Counted from the first letter of the stretch, positions 8,317-21,998 are shown. The stretch is DNA of 64,000 bases from Streptomyces sp. RPA4-2 (GCF_012273515.2 NZ_CP050975.2:1984001-2048000); one strand, 5' to 3'. Numbers and translations are program-made. The notes: generated by a model not told the origin, from the letters alone.

Positions 8317-9288
8317 TCAGTGCCAGGGAAGCCGCGCGCGGTGCTCCCAGTAGGCCCCCGGCTCCTCGGCGAGGGCGTCGAGGCGGGCCAGCCGGTCCTC
8401 GTCGAGATCGACGACCGCGGCGTGCAGGTTCGAGGCGAGCTGGTTGGCGGTGGCCGCGCCGGAGAGGACGACTCCGGCCCAGGGGCGGCACAGGACGAAG
8501 GCGAGGGCGACGGCGTCCGCGCCCAGCCCGGTCTGCGCGGCCACGGCGGCGACCGCGTCCGACGCGTGCCCGGTGGCGAGGCGGCCGTTGGCCATGGCCT
8601 CCTTGACGATCACCGTGAGTCCGGCGTCGTGCGCCTCGGCGAGCGCGGGCGCGGCCGAGGTCTCCAGGACGTTGTACGTGGACTGGACGGTACGGAAGAG
8701 GGGTGTGCCGTCGACCGTCACGGCGAGCGCGGCGCGGATCGCGTCGGCCTGCGCCGGCCCGCTCGTGGAGAAGCCGATGGACAGGCCCCCGGCTGCGGCT
8801 TCGGCGAGCTCGGCGTGCAGCTTCTTGTCGGTGAGGGCCGGACTGTCCGGGGTCACCGAGTGGATCTGGTAGAGGTCGAGCCGGTCACCGAGCAGCTCGG
8901 CGGTCTCGGCGCGCTGCCGCTCGTAGGTGGCGAGGCCGTGGTCCTTGACCTCGTGCGCCTCGGCGTCGGTGCGCCAGTCCGCCGTGTAGGTGTAACCCCA
9001 CTTGCTGCCGACCACGACGTCGTCGACGTCGGGACGGGAGCGGAGCCAGTCGGCGAGGAACTCCTCGGAGCGGCCGTACGAGCGGGCCACGTCGTAGTAG
9101 CGCACGCCCTGGGCGTAGGCGGCGTCGAGGAGTTCGTGGGCGCGCTCACGCAGGGCGTCGACGCTGCGTACGGCCGGGAGGTCGTCCTCGCGGCCGAGGT
9201 TGATGTAGCCGGGGCGGCCCACCGCGGCCAGGCCGAGCCCGATGTGCGCGGTGGGAGTCGTGGCTGAGGCGAGGCGGGCGAAGGGCAT
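8317..9288 (-). CDS. Aldo/keto reductase
   Basis: 323-residue cytoplasmic NADPH-dependent oxidoreductase with a TIM-barrel fold. The catalytic tetrad is visible: Asp and Tyr in VRYYDVARSYGRSEEFL, Lys in VVVGSKWGYTY and His in LYQIHSVTPDS. The C-terminal cofactor region FVLCRPWAGVVLSGAATANQLASNL matches the usual phosphate-binding segment. Start ATG 9288 is preceded by GGAG (ACGGAGCCCGCG) and gives MPFARLASATTPTAHIGLG, where the barrel begins. It reduces aldehydes or ketones; the substrate is unknown. It is monocistronic, separated from argH by 235 bases in which I see only C-rich sequence. Confidence 0.88.
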   Translation of the reverse strand: MPFARLASATTPTAHIGLGLAAVGRPGYINLGREDDLPAVRSVDALRERAHELLDAAYAQGVRYYDVARSYGRSEEFLADWLRSRPDVDDVVVGSKWGYTYTADWRTDAEAHEVKDHGLATYERQRAETAELLGDRLDLYQIHSVTPDSPALTDKKLHAELAEAAAGGLSIGFSTSGPAQADAIRAALAVTVDGTPLFRTVQSTYNVLETSAAPALAEAHDAGLTVIVKEAMANGRLATGHASDAVAAVAAQTGLGADAVALAFVLCRPWAGVVLSGAATANQLASNLHAAVVDLDEDRLARLDALAEEPGAYWEHRARLPWH

Positions 9289-9523
9289 CGCGGGCTCCGT
9301 TTCGATCGGCTCCGTACGGCTTCCGACCAACGTAACCCGCGATGCCCCCGCCCCACCGGACCCGCCGCTCCTTCTGCCCGGCGCCGCCACTTCCTGTCAG
9401 ACACCGCCCGGATTCGTTTCGGATACCGACCGGACCTGTCCGGTGTCGCTCGTACGTGCCCGGCTCTGTCCGCTCCCGGCCGGGGGTTCCCTCACGTCCG
9501 GCGCCGGCCGCTCCCGGACGGTG

Positions 9524-10969
<1,446 letters not shown>

Positions 10970-11056
10970 TCAAAGATGGCGGTGTGCGACCGCCTCCGCA
11001 CCCAGGAAAGTGAGGAGGCGGCCGTCAGGCTAGTGCGTGCGGGGTGGGCTTCGGTG

Positions 11057-12250
<1,194 letters not shown>

Positions 12251-12278
12251 GGGATTCTCCTTCACAGTGCATCCGCTG

Positions 12279-12312
12279 GCATGCATGAGTATGCAGAACT
12301 CTGCATGATTCG
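12279..12312. promoter_or_regulatory. Candidate ARG-box cluster upstream of argG
   Basis: Three TGCA-centred repeats sit 30-60 bases before the argG start. Read on the minus strand they include CATGCAGAGTTCTGCATA followed by CTCATGCATG. ArgR sites in actinomycetes are 18-bp AT-rich imperfect palindromes, often in tandem. This is unusually AT-rich for the window and so probably operator plus promoter. argR itself lies at 17152. Confidence 0.6.
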
Positions 12313-12374
12313 TCAATCGAGACTCACTCTTCGGAGTGCCGAGCCATCCCGGAGCCAACACGCCGGGGAAATCC

Positions 12375-12412
12375 TTAGACAAGCGAAGGACCTTGCTCGA
12401 TAATCGTTAGAC
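12375..12412 (+). promoter_or_regulatory. Sigma-70-like promoter of the PPOX gene, leaderless geometry
   Basis: TTAGAC at 12375-12380 and GATAAT at 12399-12404 are separated by 18 bases. The ATG at 12413 lies eight bases after the -10 element, so the transcript would begin at or within a few bases of the start codon. No Shine-Dalgarno sequence is present, consistent with a leaderless message. Confidence 0.55.
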
Positions 12413-13000
12413 ATGGGAAAGACTTATGAACGCATCGACGGCCGGCTGCGCACGTTCATCGAGGCCCAGCCCCTCTTCTTCACCGCGACCGCGCCGCTGT
12501 CCCCGGACGGCACGATCAACCTCTCCCCCAAGGGCATCAGCGGTTCGTTCGCCGTGCTCGACGAACGAACCGTGGCCTACCTCGACTTCGCCGGCAGCAA
12601 CGCGGAGACCATCGCGCACCTGCGGGAGAACGGCCGGATCACCCTCATGTGGTGCGCCTTCCAGGGGCCGCCCAACATCGTCCGGGTGCACGGCCACGGC
12701 GAACCCGTCTTCCGTGACGACCCCCGCTTCAAGGAACTGCTCGCGCGCTTCCCCGGCGTCGACCCCACCCCGCACGGCCTGCGCGCGGTCATCGTCGTGA
12801 CGGCCGAGCTCGTCCGCGACACCTGCGGCTACGCGGTGCCCTTCATGTCGTACGACGAGGACCGCGACCTGCACGCCAAGCGCTTCGCCCGCGAGGACGA
12901 CACCTCCCTGAACACCTACTTCACCAAGAAGGAGCACATCGCGACGAGCCTGGACGGCCTACCCGGGCTGCCGCTCCCGCTGCCGCCCACTACCGTCTGA
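12413..13000 (+). CDS. Pyridoxamine 5'-phosphate oxidase family (PPOX) flavoprotein
   Basis: 195-residue split-barrel flavin-binding protein. The FMN-binding strand region reads PDGTINLSPKGISGSFAVLDERTVAYLDFAGSNAETIAHLRENGRITLMWCAF, with the N-x-S-P-K-G and the 'GN..NT/SN' contacts typical of PPOX proteins. The C-terminal part YAVPFMSYDEDRDLHAKRFAREDD is shared with long actinomycete members. It is not PdxH: it lacks the PLP-binding C-terminus. The likely role is flavin- or F420-dependent redox chemistry, unspecified. A leaderless-type promoter precedes it, and the next gene starts three bases after its stop, so the two may be cotranscribed. Confidence 0.85.
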   Translation: MGKTYERIDGRLRTFIEAQPLFFTATAPLSPDGTINLSPKGISGSFAVLDERTVAYLDFAGSNAETIAHLRENGRITLMWCAFQGPPNIVRVHGHGEPVFRDDPRFKELLARFPGVDPTPHGLRAVIVVTAELVRDTCGYAVPFMSYDEDRDLHAKRFAREDDTSLNTYFTKKEHIATSLDGLPGLPLPLPPTTV

Positions 13001-13003
13001 GCC

Positions 13004-13693
13004 ATGCGCCTCGGAGCCGTCGCACTCGCGTCCGCGTCCCTTCTCGCCCTCGCCCCGGGCGGCCCGCCGCCCCTGCCCGAGCAGCTCGCGGACACCGGCG
13101 GCGGCAGCCAGCTGATCACGGCACAGGCGCCGCGCGCCGACGCGACGTCGGGCACGCTCACCTGGTGGGACCGGCGCGACGGACACTGGGTGAAGACCGG
13201 GTCGGCGGTGGCTCGCTTCGGGGCCAAGGGGCTGGTCGAGGGCGGCTCACGCAGACAGAGCACGAACACGACACCCACGGGGCTGTACGGCCTCCCGTAC
13301 GCGTTCGGCATCCGGAAGGCGCCGGACGGCACCCGGGCCCCCTACCGCCGGGTGCGCCAGGAGTCCTGGTGGTGCGAGGACAACGACTCCCGCTCCTACA
13401 ACCGCTGGACCGAGCCCCGCCCCGCCGACTGCCGCGCCACCGAGTCCGAGCACCTGATCACGTACGACCCGCAGTACGCGTACGCCCTCGTCGTCGGCTT
13501 CAACTACGACAAGCCGGTACGGGGTCGCGGCGCCGGCATCTTCCTGCACGTCGACGGGCGCGGGGCGACCGCCGGCTGTGTGTCCGTGCCGGTGGAGGCC
13601 ATGCGGCGGATCCTCGCCTGGGTCGATCCCGCGCGAGCGCCGCACATCGCGATCGGAACGACGGGAGGCGGCACCGCCCTGACCCGGTACTGA
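13004..13693 (+). CDS. Exported L,D-transpeptidase-like (YkuD fold) protein
   Basis: 229-residue secreted protein with a short Sec-type signal (MRLGAVALASASLLALAPGG). The C-terminal half carries the catalytic block GIFLHVDGRGATAGCVSVP, matching the YkuD His...Cys arrangement with the nucleophile in AGCVS. The region NTTPTGLYGLPYAFGI resembles the 'TPTG.Y/F' strand of the fold. Such proteins crosslink peptidoglycan (3-3 links) or are distant hydrolytic relatives. The gene starts three bases after the PPOX stop, probably in the same transcript. Confidence 0.8.
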   Translation: MRLGAVALASASLLALAPGGPPPLPEQLADTGGGSQLITAQAPRADATSGTLTWWDRRDGHWVKTGSAVARFGAKGLVEGGSRRQSTNTTPTGLYGLPYAFGIRKAPDGTRAPYRRVRQESWWCEDNDSRSYNRWTEPRPADCRATESEHLITYDPQYAYALVVGFNYDKPVRGRGAGIFLHVDGRGATAGCVSVPVEAMRRILAWVDPARAPHIAIGTTGGGTALTRY

Positions 13694-13999
13694 GTTGCCG
13701 GGGCGTCGAAGCGGATCTGCGGCTCGATGTCCGGCGCTCGGTGCCCGGCGCCACCAAGCGTGTGCCCACTCGCGTTGGCCCACACACGTGGGCCCACACA
13801 CGTTCGCCGATTCGCAGTGCGCCGAATGCCCGGATCGGGCCCGTCCGCGCGGGCACCTGCCCGGCCGGCGGCCACCGGCACTCACGGAATCGGAACAGGA
13901 CTCCGCAGCCACTGAACGCACAGCCGTCGGCGACCGTATCTCTGGGCCAGGGGACCCCTCCCCTCACCCCGTCCCCAACGGACGCCCACGGAGGAACCG
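13694..13999. other. Intergenic region before the flavin-reductase operon
   Basis: 306 bases without a plausible gene. It holds a direct repeat of CCCACACACGT (13786-13812, interrupted by GGG) that also forms the palindrome CACGTGGGCCCACA. A C-rich stretch, CCCCTCCCCTCACCCC, lies just before the ribosome site. It should contain the promoter of the 14000-17025 operon, but no clear -10/-35 pair is evident. Confidence 0.5.
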
Positions 14000-15379
14000 T
14001 TGTCCACGATCGCCGGTGGCCGCGCCGCGCGGCGCCAGACGCTGCGCCGAATCCGCCCACGACGCTCCCCCGCCGTCCCCCTGCTGCTCGCCGTCTGGGC
14101 GGGCGCGGCCGGGGTCATCTGGCTGTGGTGGAGCAACACCCCGTCCATCGCGGACGACAACAGCAAGATCCTCAACGCGGGCCGCATCACGGGGCTGCTC
14201 GCCGGGTACCTGATGGCACTGGTGGTGCTGCAGATGGCCCGGGTGCCCGCCCTGGAGCGCCGGGTGGGCTCGGACCGCGTCGCGCGCTGGCACGCGATGA
14301 GCGGCCGGTACACGATCTGTCTGGTCCTCGCCCACCTCGTCCTGATCATGTGGGGCTACGCGCTGCAGGCGGGCAAGAGCTTCGGCGACATCGTCCAGCA
14401 GACCATCGACTCGATCGACCAGCTGCCCGACATGGGCAAGGCGGCGATCGGCACCGGTCTGCTGTTCCTCATCGGTCTGCTCTCCATCGGCCCGGTGCGC
14501 CGCAGGATGGGGTACGACACCTGGTACCACATCCACCTGCTCACCTACGCCGCCGTCTTCCTGACGTTCTGGCACCAGCTGTCCACGGGCAACGAGTTCG
14601 CCGTCGAGCCGACCGCGAAGACCGTCTGGTACGGGCTGTACGGGTCGGTCACGGCGCTGGTGCTCTGGTACCGGATCGTGGCCCCGATCCGGCTGAACCT
14701 GAAGCACCGGATGCGGGTCGAGGCGGTTGTCGAGGAGACGCCCGGCATCGTCTCGGTGCTGATCAGCGGCCGGAAACTGCACCGCATGGGTGCCGAGGCC
14801 GGGCAGTTCTTCCGCTGGCGCTTCCTGGCACCGGGCATGCGGCTCAGCTCGCACCCGTACTCGCTGTCGGCGGCGCCGCGCCCCACCATGCTGCGCATCA
14901 CGGTGAAGGCGATCGGCGACCACAGCTCCGCGCTGCGCGACCTGCGGCCCGGCACCCGGGTCTGGGCCGAGGGCCCCTACGGGGCGTTGACGGCGGCCAA
15001 GCGCAGCCGCGGCAAGGTCCTGCTGGTGGCCGGCGGTGTGGGCATCACGCCGATGCGGGCCCTGTTCGAGACACTGCCCGGCTCAGCGGGCGATCTGACC
15101 CTGCTCTACCGGGCCAACACCACCCAGGACCTCGCCCTGTGGGACGAGCTGGCCTCGATCGCCGAGGAACGCGGGGCCCGGCTGATGTACGCGGTGAACA
15201 GTCCCGAGGGCGAGCGCCCGGACATCTCGGCGGAGACCCTGAGCCGGAAACTTCCCGACATCGACCGCCACGACGTCTTCATGTGCGGGCCGCCCGGCTT
15301 CGCGCAGCAGGTCTACGAGGCACTGCGCGGCGCGGGGGTTCCCGCCCGCCGCATCCATCACGAGTCGTTCGAGATGTGA
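14000..15379 (+). CDS. Ferric-reductase-like transmembrane flavin oxidoreductase
   Basis: 459-residue membrane oxidoreductase. The N-terminal ~210 residues have about six hydrophobic helices containing paired histidines (CLVLAHLVLIMWG and DTWYHIHLLTYAAVFLTFWHQL), which are likely haem ligands of a ferric-reductase domain. The C-terminal half is a ferredoxin-reductase module: the FAD site is in LSSHPYSLSAAPRP, the NAD(P) site is LLVAGGVGITPMRALFE, and the end is DVFMCGPPGFAQQ...HHESFEM. It should carry electrons from cytosolic NAD(P)H across the membrane. TTG 14000 is the start, with GAGGAACC upstream. It is followed at once by an exported FMN-binding protein and ApbE, which indicates the acceptor is extracytoplasmic flavin. 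Confidence 0.88.
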   Translation: MSTIAGGRAARRQTLRRIRPRRSPAVPLLLAVWAGAAGVIWLWWSNTPSIADDNSKILNAGRITGLLAGYLMALVVLQMARVPALERRVGSDRVARWHAMSGRYTICLVLAHLVLIMWGYALQAGKSFGDIVQQTIDSIDQLPDMGKAAIGTGLLFLIGLLSIGPVRRRMGYDTWYHIHLLTYAAVFLTFWHQLSTGNEFAVEPTAKTVWYGLYGSVTALVLWYRIVAPIRLNLKHRMRVEAVVEETPGIVSVLISGRKLHRMGAEAGQFFRWRFLAPGMRLSSHPYSLSAAPRPTMLRITVKAIGDHSSALRDLRPGTRVWAEGPYGALTAAKRSRGKVLLVAGGVGITPMRALFETLPGSAGDLTLLYRANTTQDLALWDELASIAEERGARLMYAVNSPEGERPDISAETLSRKLPDIDRHDVFMCGPPGFAQQVYEALRGAGVPARRIHHESFEM

Positions 15380-15398
15380 GCGACGGGAGTCAGGAGCG

Positions 15399-16244
15399 AT
15401 GAAGAAGAGCCACCCCATTCGACGTGCCGTGCTGGCCGGCGCCGCCACCGTGTCCGGGATCGTCCTGCTGCTGTCGCTGAAGCCCGCCTCCGATCCGGCG
15501 TCCGCGTCGGCGCAGGGCGCGGCGGCACCGCAGCAGTCGGCGGCGGCGCAGGAGTCGCCCCAGGGCGGCAGCGCGCAGCAGTCGTCCTCGGGTGCCCGGA
15601 CCGTCACCGGCGACGTCGCCCAGACCCAGTACGGTCCTGTCCAGGTCCGTGTCACCGTCAGCGGCGGCAAGGTCACCAAGTCCGAGGTCGTCCAGATCCC
15701 CACCGGTGGCCGCAGTACCGAGGTGAGCAACAGCTCGGTGCCCAGGCTCAACCAGGAGGCCGTCGCCGCGGGCAGCGCCGACATCGACGCCGTGTCCGGT
15801 GCCACGTACACGAGCGCCGGGTACAAGAAGTCGCTGCAGTCGGCGCTCGACAAGGCGAAGGCCCAGGGCGGCGGGGCGTCGGGGTCGGCGGGGTCCACCG
15901 GTGCCGCGGGCTCGTCGGGCTCGGCGGGCTCGTCCGGTTCCTCCGCGGCGCCCCAGGCTCCCGCCGCGCAGGCCCGCACCGTCACCGGAAGCGTGGCCCA
16001 GACCCAGTACGGCGCCGTCCAGGTCCGTGTCACCGTCAGCGGTGGCAAGATCACCAAGGCCGAGGCCGTCCAGGCGCCCAAGGGCGGTCTGAGCGACCAG
16101 AAGACCGCGATGGCCGTTCCCAAGCTCAACCAGGAGGCCGTCGCGGCCGGAAGTGCCGACATCGACGCCGTGTCCGGTGCGACCTACACCAGCACGGGAT
16201 ACAAGCAGTCCCTGCAGTCGGCCCTGGACAAGGCCGGTGGCTGA
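15399..16244 (+). CDS. Exported protein with two FMN-binding domains
   Basis: 281-residue exported flavoprotein. A signal or anchor (RRAVLAGAATVSGIVLLLSL) is followed by an Ala/Gln/Ser-rich linker. Two near-identical FMN_bind domains lie at roughly residues 67-148 and 191-281. Each begins RTVTG-VAQTQYG-VQVRVTVSGGK and ends ADIDAVSGATYTS-GYK-SLQSALDKA. The SGAT motif is the family's covalent FMN attachment site, modified on Thr by ApbE, so two FMNs per chain are expected. A Gly/Ser/Ala/Pro linker of about 40 residues separates them. The duplicated DNA is very similar, implying recent tandem duplication. The 3' end overlaps the apbE start. Confidence 0.9.
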   Translation: MKKSHPIRRAVLAGAATVSGIVLLLSLKPASDPASASAQGAAAPQQSAAAQESPQGGSAQQSSSGARTVTGDVAQTQYGPVQVRVTVSGGKVTKSEVVQIPTGGRSTEVSNSSVPRLNQEAVAAGSADIDAVSGATYTSAGYKKSLQSALDKAKAQGGGASGSAGSTGAAGSSGSAGSSGSSAAPQAPAAQARTVTGSVAQTQYGAVQVRVTVSGGKITKAEAVQAPKGGLSDQKTAMAVPKLNQEAVAAGSADIDAVSGATYTSTGYKQSLQSALDKAGG

Positions 16245-17025
16245 CCCCTCCCAGGAGCCGCACGCGCTGCGGCACGCCGAAGAAGTCATGGGTACCGTCT
16301 TCTCGTTCGACGTGCGCGGCGGCGAACCCGGTCTCGTCCGGGCTGCCTTGGATGAGGCGGTGGCCGAACTCCACCGGGTGGACGAGGTGTTCAGCACCTA
16401 TCGCGAGGACAGTCAGCTCTCCCGTCTGGCACGTGGTGAGCTGAGCGTCGAGGAGTGCGATCCGGAGGTCGGCGAGGTGCTGGACCTGTGCGCCGAGGCG
16501 GAGCGGCTGAGCGCGGGCTGGTTCAGCACGAGGTACGGGGGACGGCTCGACCCGACCGGCCTGGTGAAGGGCTGGGCGACCGAGCGTGCGGCCCGCCGTA
16601 TGGCGGCGGCCGGTGCGAGCGGGGTGAGTGTGAACGGGGGCGGTGACGTCCAGTTGTTCGGGGTTCCCGGTTCCCACCGTCCCTGGCGGGTCGGCGTCTC
16701 GGATCCGCTGCGTCCCGGTGGGCTCGCGGCCGTGGTCTCCGCCGCCGGTGTGGACGAGCTGGCGGTGGCCACCTCCGGGACCGCCGAGCGCGGCGCCCAC
16801 ATCGTCGACCCGAGCACCGGCCGCTCCGCGGTCACCGACCTGGTCGCCGTGACCGTGGTGGGTCCCCGCCTGACCTGGGTGGACGCCTGGGCGACGGCCG
16901 CCTTCGCGATGGGTTCCCGTGAGGCCCTGAGCTGGCTGGAGTCCCTTCCGGACATCGAGGCCCTCCTCATCACGGCGGGCGACGAGGTGCGATGCACCGG
17001 TGGTCTCGCCCAGCGCCTGGGATGA
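16237..17025 (+). CDS. apbE: FAD:protein FMN transferase (ApbE)
   Basis: 262-residue ApbE-family flavin transferase, which splits FAD and attaches FMN to Thr in SGAT-type sites. Family blocks are EEVMGTVFSFDVRG at the N-terminus, DPTGLVKGWATERAARRMAAAGASGVSVNGGGDVQLFG, and ATSGTAERGAHIVDPSTGRSA. The C-terminal TWVDAWATAAFAMG holds the Mg-binding Asp/Ala region. The GTG at 16237 overlaps the stop of the FMN-binding gene (GTGGCTGA), a coupling arrangement that matches enzyme to substrate; ATG 16288 is the alternative. No lipoprotein or signal sequence is evident, so location (cytoplasm or exported by another route) is open. Confidence 0.92.
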   Translation: MADPSQEPHALRHAEEVMGTVFSFDVRGGEPGLVRAALDEAVAELHRVDEVFSTYREDSQLSRLARGELSVEECDPEVGEVLDLCAEAERLSAGWFSTRYGGRLDPTGLVKGWATERAARRMAAAGASGVSVNGGGDVQLFGVPGSHRPWRVGVSDPLRPGGLAAVVSAAGVDELAVATSGTAERGAHIVDPSTGRSAVTDLVAVTVVGPRLTWVDAWATAAFAMGSREALSWLESLPDIEALLITAGDEVRCTGGLAQRLG

Positions 17026-17097
17026 CCGGAGCGGCCCCGTCAGGGACGCGGGGAACTGCGCGACCAGCCCCGTGCGGCCCGCAGCCGAACGCGGACA

Positions 17098-17147
17098 TAC
17101 GGAAGGGGAGGGGCACCCCCGGTCGGGGGTGCCCCTCCCCTTCCGTA
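17098..17147. terminator. Bidirectional 23-bp-stem terminator between apbE and argR
   Basis: A perfect inverted repeat: TACGGAAGGGGAGGGGCACC and three further C residues on the left, the exact complement on the right, and a four-base GGTC loop. It lies between the converging genes apbE (+) and argR (-). Just upstream at about 17043-17090 is a copy of the recurrent intergenic motif GGGGAACTGCGCGACCA. Confidence 0.85.
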
Positions 17148-17151
17148 CTCC

Positions 17152-17688
17152 TCAGTGGTCGTTCTGCGCCAGCCGCAGCAGATGGTCGGCCAGCGCCTGC
17201 CCACCCGTCGCGTCCCGGCTGATCAGCATCAGTGTGTCGTCGCCGGCGATCGTCCCGAGGATGTCGTGCAGCTCCGCCTGGTCGATCGCCGAGGCGAGGA
17301 ACTGCGCGGCCCCCGGAGGGGTGCGCAGGACCACGAGGTTCGCGGACGCCTCCGCGGAGATCAGCAGTTCCGAGGAGAGCCGGCGCATCCGCTCCTCCTT
17401 CGCCGACTCCCCCAGGGGCACGCGCGGGGTGCGGAAGCCGCCCTCGCTCGGTACCGCGTAGATGAGGTCGCCGTCGTTGTTGCGGATCTTCACCGCGTTC
17501 AGCTCGTCCAGGTCCCGGGAGAGCGTCGCCTGGGTGACGTTCAGCCCGTCGTCGGCGAGGAGCTTCGCCAACTGGCTCTGCGAGCGCACCGGTTGCCGGT
17601 TGAGGATGTCCACGATCCGGCGGTGGCGTGCGGTACGGGTCTGCGGCACGGCAGGCCCGGCATGCTCGTGGTCCTGCGCCTGGCTCAT
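17152..17688 (-). CDS. argR: Arginine repressor
   Basis: 178-residue ArgR. The winged HTH is at ~18-75 ([50 protein letters not shown]), with the SR(D/E) recognition motif TLSRDLDEL. The C-terminal hexamerisation and arginine-binding domain includes [42 protein letters not shown], with the GTIAGDDT motif. Hexameric ArgR with bound arginine represses synthesis genes at ARG boxes such as those upstream of argC and argG. It is the last gene of argCJBDR, 17 bases after argD, so it is autoregulated through the argC promoter. Confidence 0.97.
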   Translation of the reverse strand: MSQAQDHEHAGPAVPQTRTARHRRIVDILNRQPVRSQSQLAKLLADDGLNVTQATLSRDLDELNAVKIRNNDGDLIYAVPSEGGFRTPRVPLGESAKEERMRRLSSELLISAEASANLVVLRTPPGAAQFLASAIDQAELHDILGTIAGDDTLMLISRDATGGQALADHLLRLAQNDH

Positions 17689-17705
17689 CGTCGTCGTCCC
17701 ATTTC

Positions 17706-18896
17706 TCAGGATCCATCCCCGTTGACTGCGTCGAGGACGCCGGGAAGGGCTCCGAGCAGGACGTCCACCTCGTCGTCGCTCAGGTTCAGCGGGGGCATCA
17801 GCCGTACGACATCGGGGGCGGGCGCGTTCACCAGGAGACCGGCGTCCTGAGCCGCCTGCTGCACCTGGGGCGCGAGCGGCTCGGTGAGCACGATACCCAG
17901 GAGCAGGCCGGCGCCCCGGACGTGGTCGACCAGGGGGTGCCCGAGTGACTCGATCCCGTCCCGCAGCCGTGCGCTCGTACGCTTCACGTTCTCGAGGAGC
18001 CCCTCGGACGCGATGGTGTCGAGAACGGCGAGTCCGGCGGCGCAGACGACCGGGTTACCGCCGAAGGTCGTCCCGTGCTGGCCGGGTCCCAGCAAGCCGG
18101 CGGCCCGGCCGAACGCGACGGTCGCACCCAGGGGCAGTCCGCCGCCGAGGCCCTTGGCGAGCGTGACGATGTCCGGCAGGACGCCCTCGTGTGCCTGGTA
18201 CTCGAACCAGTGGCCGGTGCGGCCGATTCCGGTCTGCACCTCGTCGAGGACCAGCAGCGAACCGGTGGCGGCGGTGATCGCGCGGGCCGCCTTGAGGTAG
18301 CCGGCCGGCGGCACGACCACACCGTTCTCGCCCTGGATCGGCTCGATGACGACGAGCGCCGTGTCGTCGGTGACGGCCGCGGCCAGCGCCTGGGCGTCGC
18401 CGTACGGAACGTGGGTGACGTCACCGGGCAGCGGCAGGAAGGGCTCCTGCTTGCCGGGCTGGCCGGTGAGCGCGAGGGCGCCCATGGTCCGGCCGTGGAA
18501 ACCGCCCCGGGTCGCCACCATGTGGCCGCGGCCGGTCAGCCGGCCGATCTTGAAGGCGCCCTCGTTCGCCTCGGCGCCCGAGTTGCAGAAGTACACCCGG
18601 CCGGCGCGGCCGAAGAGCTGGAGCAGCCGTTCGGCGAGCGCGACGGGCGGCTCGGCGACGAAGAGGTTGGAGACATGGCCGAGCGAGGCGACCTGCGTGC
18701 TGACGGCCTCGACGATCGCCGGGTGGGCGTGGCCGAGCGCGTTGACCGCGATACCGCCGACGAAGTCGAGGTACTCGTTGCCGTCGGCGTCCCACAGCCG
18801 GGTGCCCGCGCCGCGGACCAGGGGCAGCCGCGGGGTGCCGTAGTTGTCCATGAGCGAGCCCTGCCACCGCTCGGTCAGTTCCTGGTTGGCGGTCAT
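17706..18896 (-). CDS. argD: Acetylornithine aminotransferase
   Basis: 396-residue PLP-dependent class-III aminotransferase, converting N-acetylglutamate semialdehyde and glutamate to N-acetylornithine. PLP features are [42 protein letters not shown] (Asp that binds the pyridine nitrogen) and [14 protein letters not shown] with the Schiff-base lysine. The N-terminal [26 protein letters not shown] is typical of ArgD. ATG 18896 overlaps the argB stop (ATGA), and position within argCJBDR settles the assignment over other class-III enzymes. Confidence 0.96.
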   Translation of the reverse strand: MTANQELTERWQGSLMDNYGTPRLPLVRGAGTRLWDADGNEYLDFVGGIAVNALGHAHPAIVEAVSTQVASLGHVSNLFVAEPPVALAERLLQLFGRAGRVYFCNSGAEANEGAFKIGRLTGRGHMVATRGGFHGRTMGALALTGQPGKQEPFLPLPGDVTHVPYGDAQALAAAVTDDTALVVIEPIQGENGVVVPPAGYLKAARAITAATGSLLVLDEVQTGIGRTGHWFEYQAHEGVLPDIVTLAKGLGGGLPLGATVAFGRAAGLLGPGQHGTTFGGNPVVCAAGLAVLDTIASEGLLENVKRTSARLRDGIESLGHPLVDHVRGAGLLLGIVLTEPLAPQVQQAAQDAGLLVNAPAPDVVRLMPPLNLSDDEVDVLLGALPGVLDAVNGDGS

Positions 18897-19800
18897 ACGG
18901 CGTCCCCCTCCCGCGCGTCCGGCACGACCATCGTGCCGATCCCCTCGTCGGTGAAGATCTCCAGCAGGATCGAGTGCTGGACCCTGCCGTCGATGACGCG
19001 GGCCGTGGTGACGCCGTTGCGCACGGCGTGCAGACAGCCCCGCATCTTCGGCACCATGCCGCTGGCCAGTTCGGGCAGCAGCTTCTCCAGTTCGGAGGCG
19101 GTCAGCCGGCTGATCACCTCGTCGCTGTGGGGCCAGTCCTCGTAGAGGCCCTCGACGTCCGTGAGGACCATGAGGGTTTCGGCGCCAAGTGCCGCAGCGA
19201 GTGCCGCAGCCGCCGTATCAGCATTGACGTTGTAGACATGTCCGTCGTCCTGGGAGCGGGCGATCGAGGAGACGACCGGGATCCGGCCGTCGACGAGCAG
19301 CGCCTCGATGGCACCCGTGTCGATGGCGGTGATCTCGCCGACCCGGCCGATGTCGACCAGTTCGCCGTCGATCTCGGGCAGATGCTTGGTGGCGGTGATG
19401 GTGTGCGCGTCCTCGCCGGTCATGCCGACGGCGAGTGGTCCGTGCTGGTTGAGCAGTCCGACGAGCTCGCGCTGGACCTGTCCGGCCAGCACCATCCGTA
19501 CGACGTCCATGGCGTCCTCGGTGGTCACCCTGAGGCCCGCCTTGAACTCGCTGACGATGCCGTGCCGGTCGAGCTGTGCGCTGATCTGCGGACCGCCGCC
19601 GTGCACGACGACGGGCTTGAGCCCGGCGTGGTGCAGGAAGACGACGTCCTGTGCGAAGGCGGCCTTCAGCTCCTCGTCGATCATGGCGTTGCCGCCGAAC
19701 TTGATGACGACGGTCTTGCCGCGGTGCCGGGTCAGCCAGGGCAGCGCCTCGATGAGGATCTGGGCCTTGGGGAGTGCGGTGTGCTTCCGCGTGATGTGGC

Positions 19801-19804
<4 letters not shown>
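18893..19804 (-). CDS. argB: Acetylglutamate kinase
   Basis: 303-residue amino acid kinase family enzyme that phosphorylates N-acetylglutamate, the arginine-feedback step in many bacteria. Motifs are [10 protein letters not shown] near residue 35 (ATP phosphate contact), [14 protein letters not shown] (substrate loop), [31 protein letters not shown], and the C-terminal [17 protein letters not shown]. The N-terminal extension before FGGNAM, which in arginine-sensitive hexameric forms makes the dimer interlock, is present (~30 residues). ATG 19804 overlaps the argJ stop by four bases (ATGA). Confidence 0.97.
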
Positions 19805-21989
<2,185 letters not shown>

Positions 21990-21998
21990 CTAGATGGC

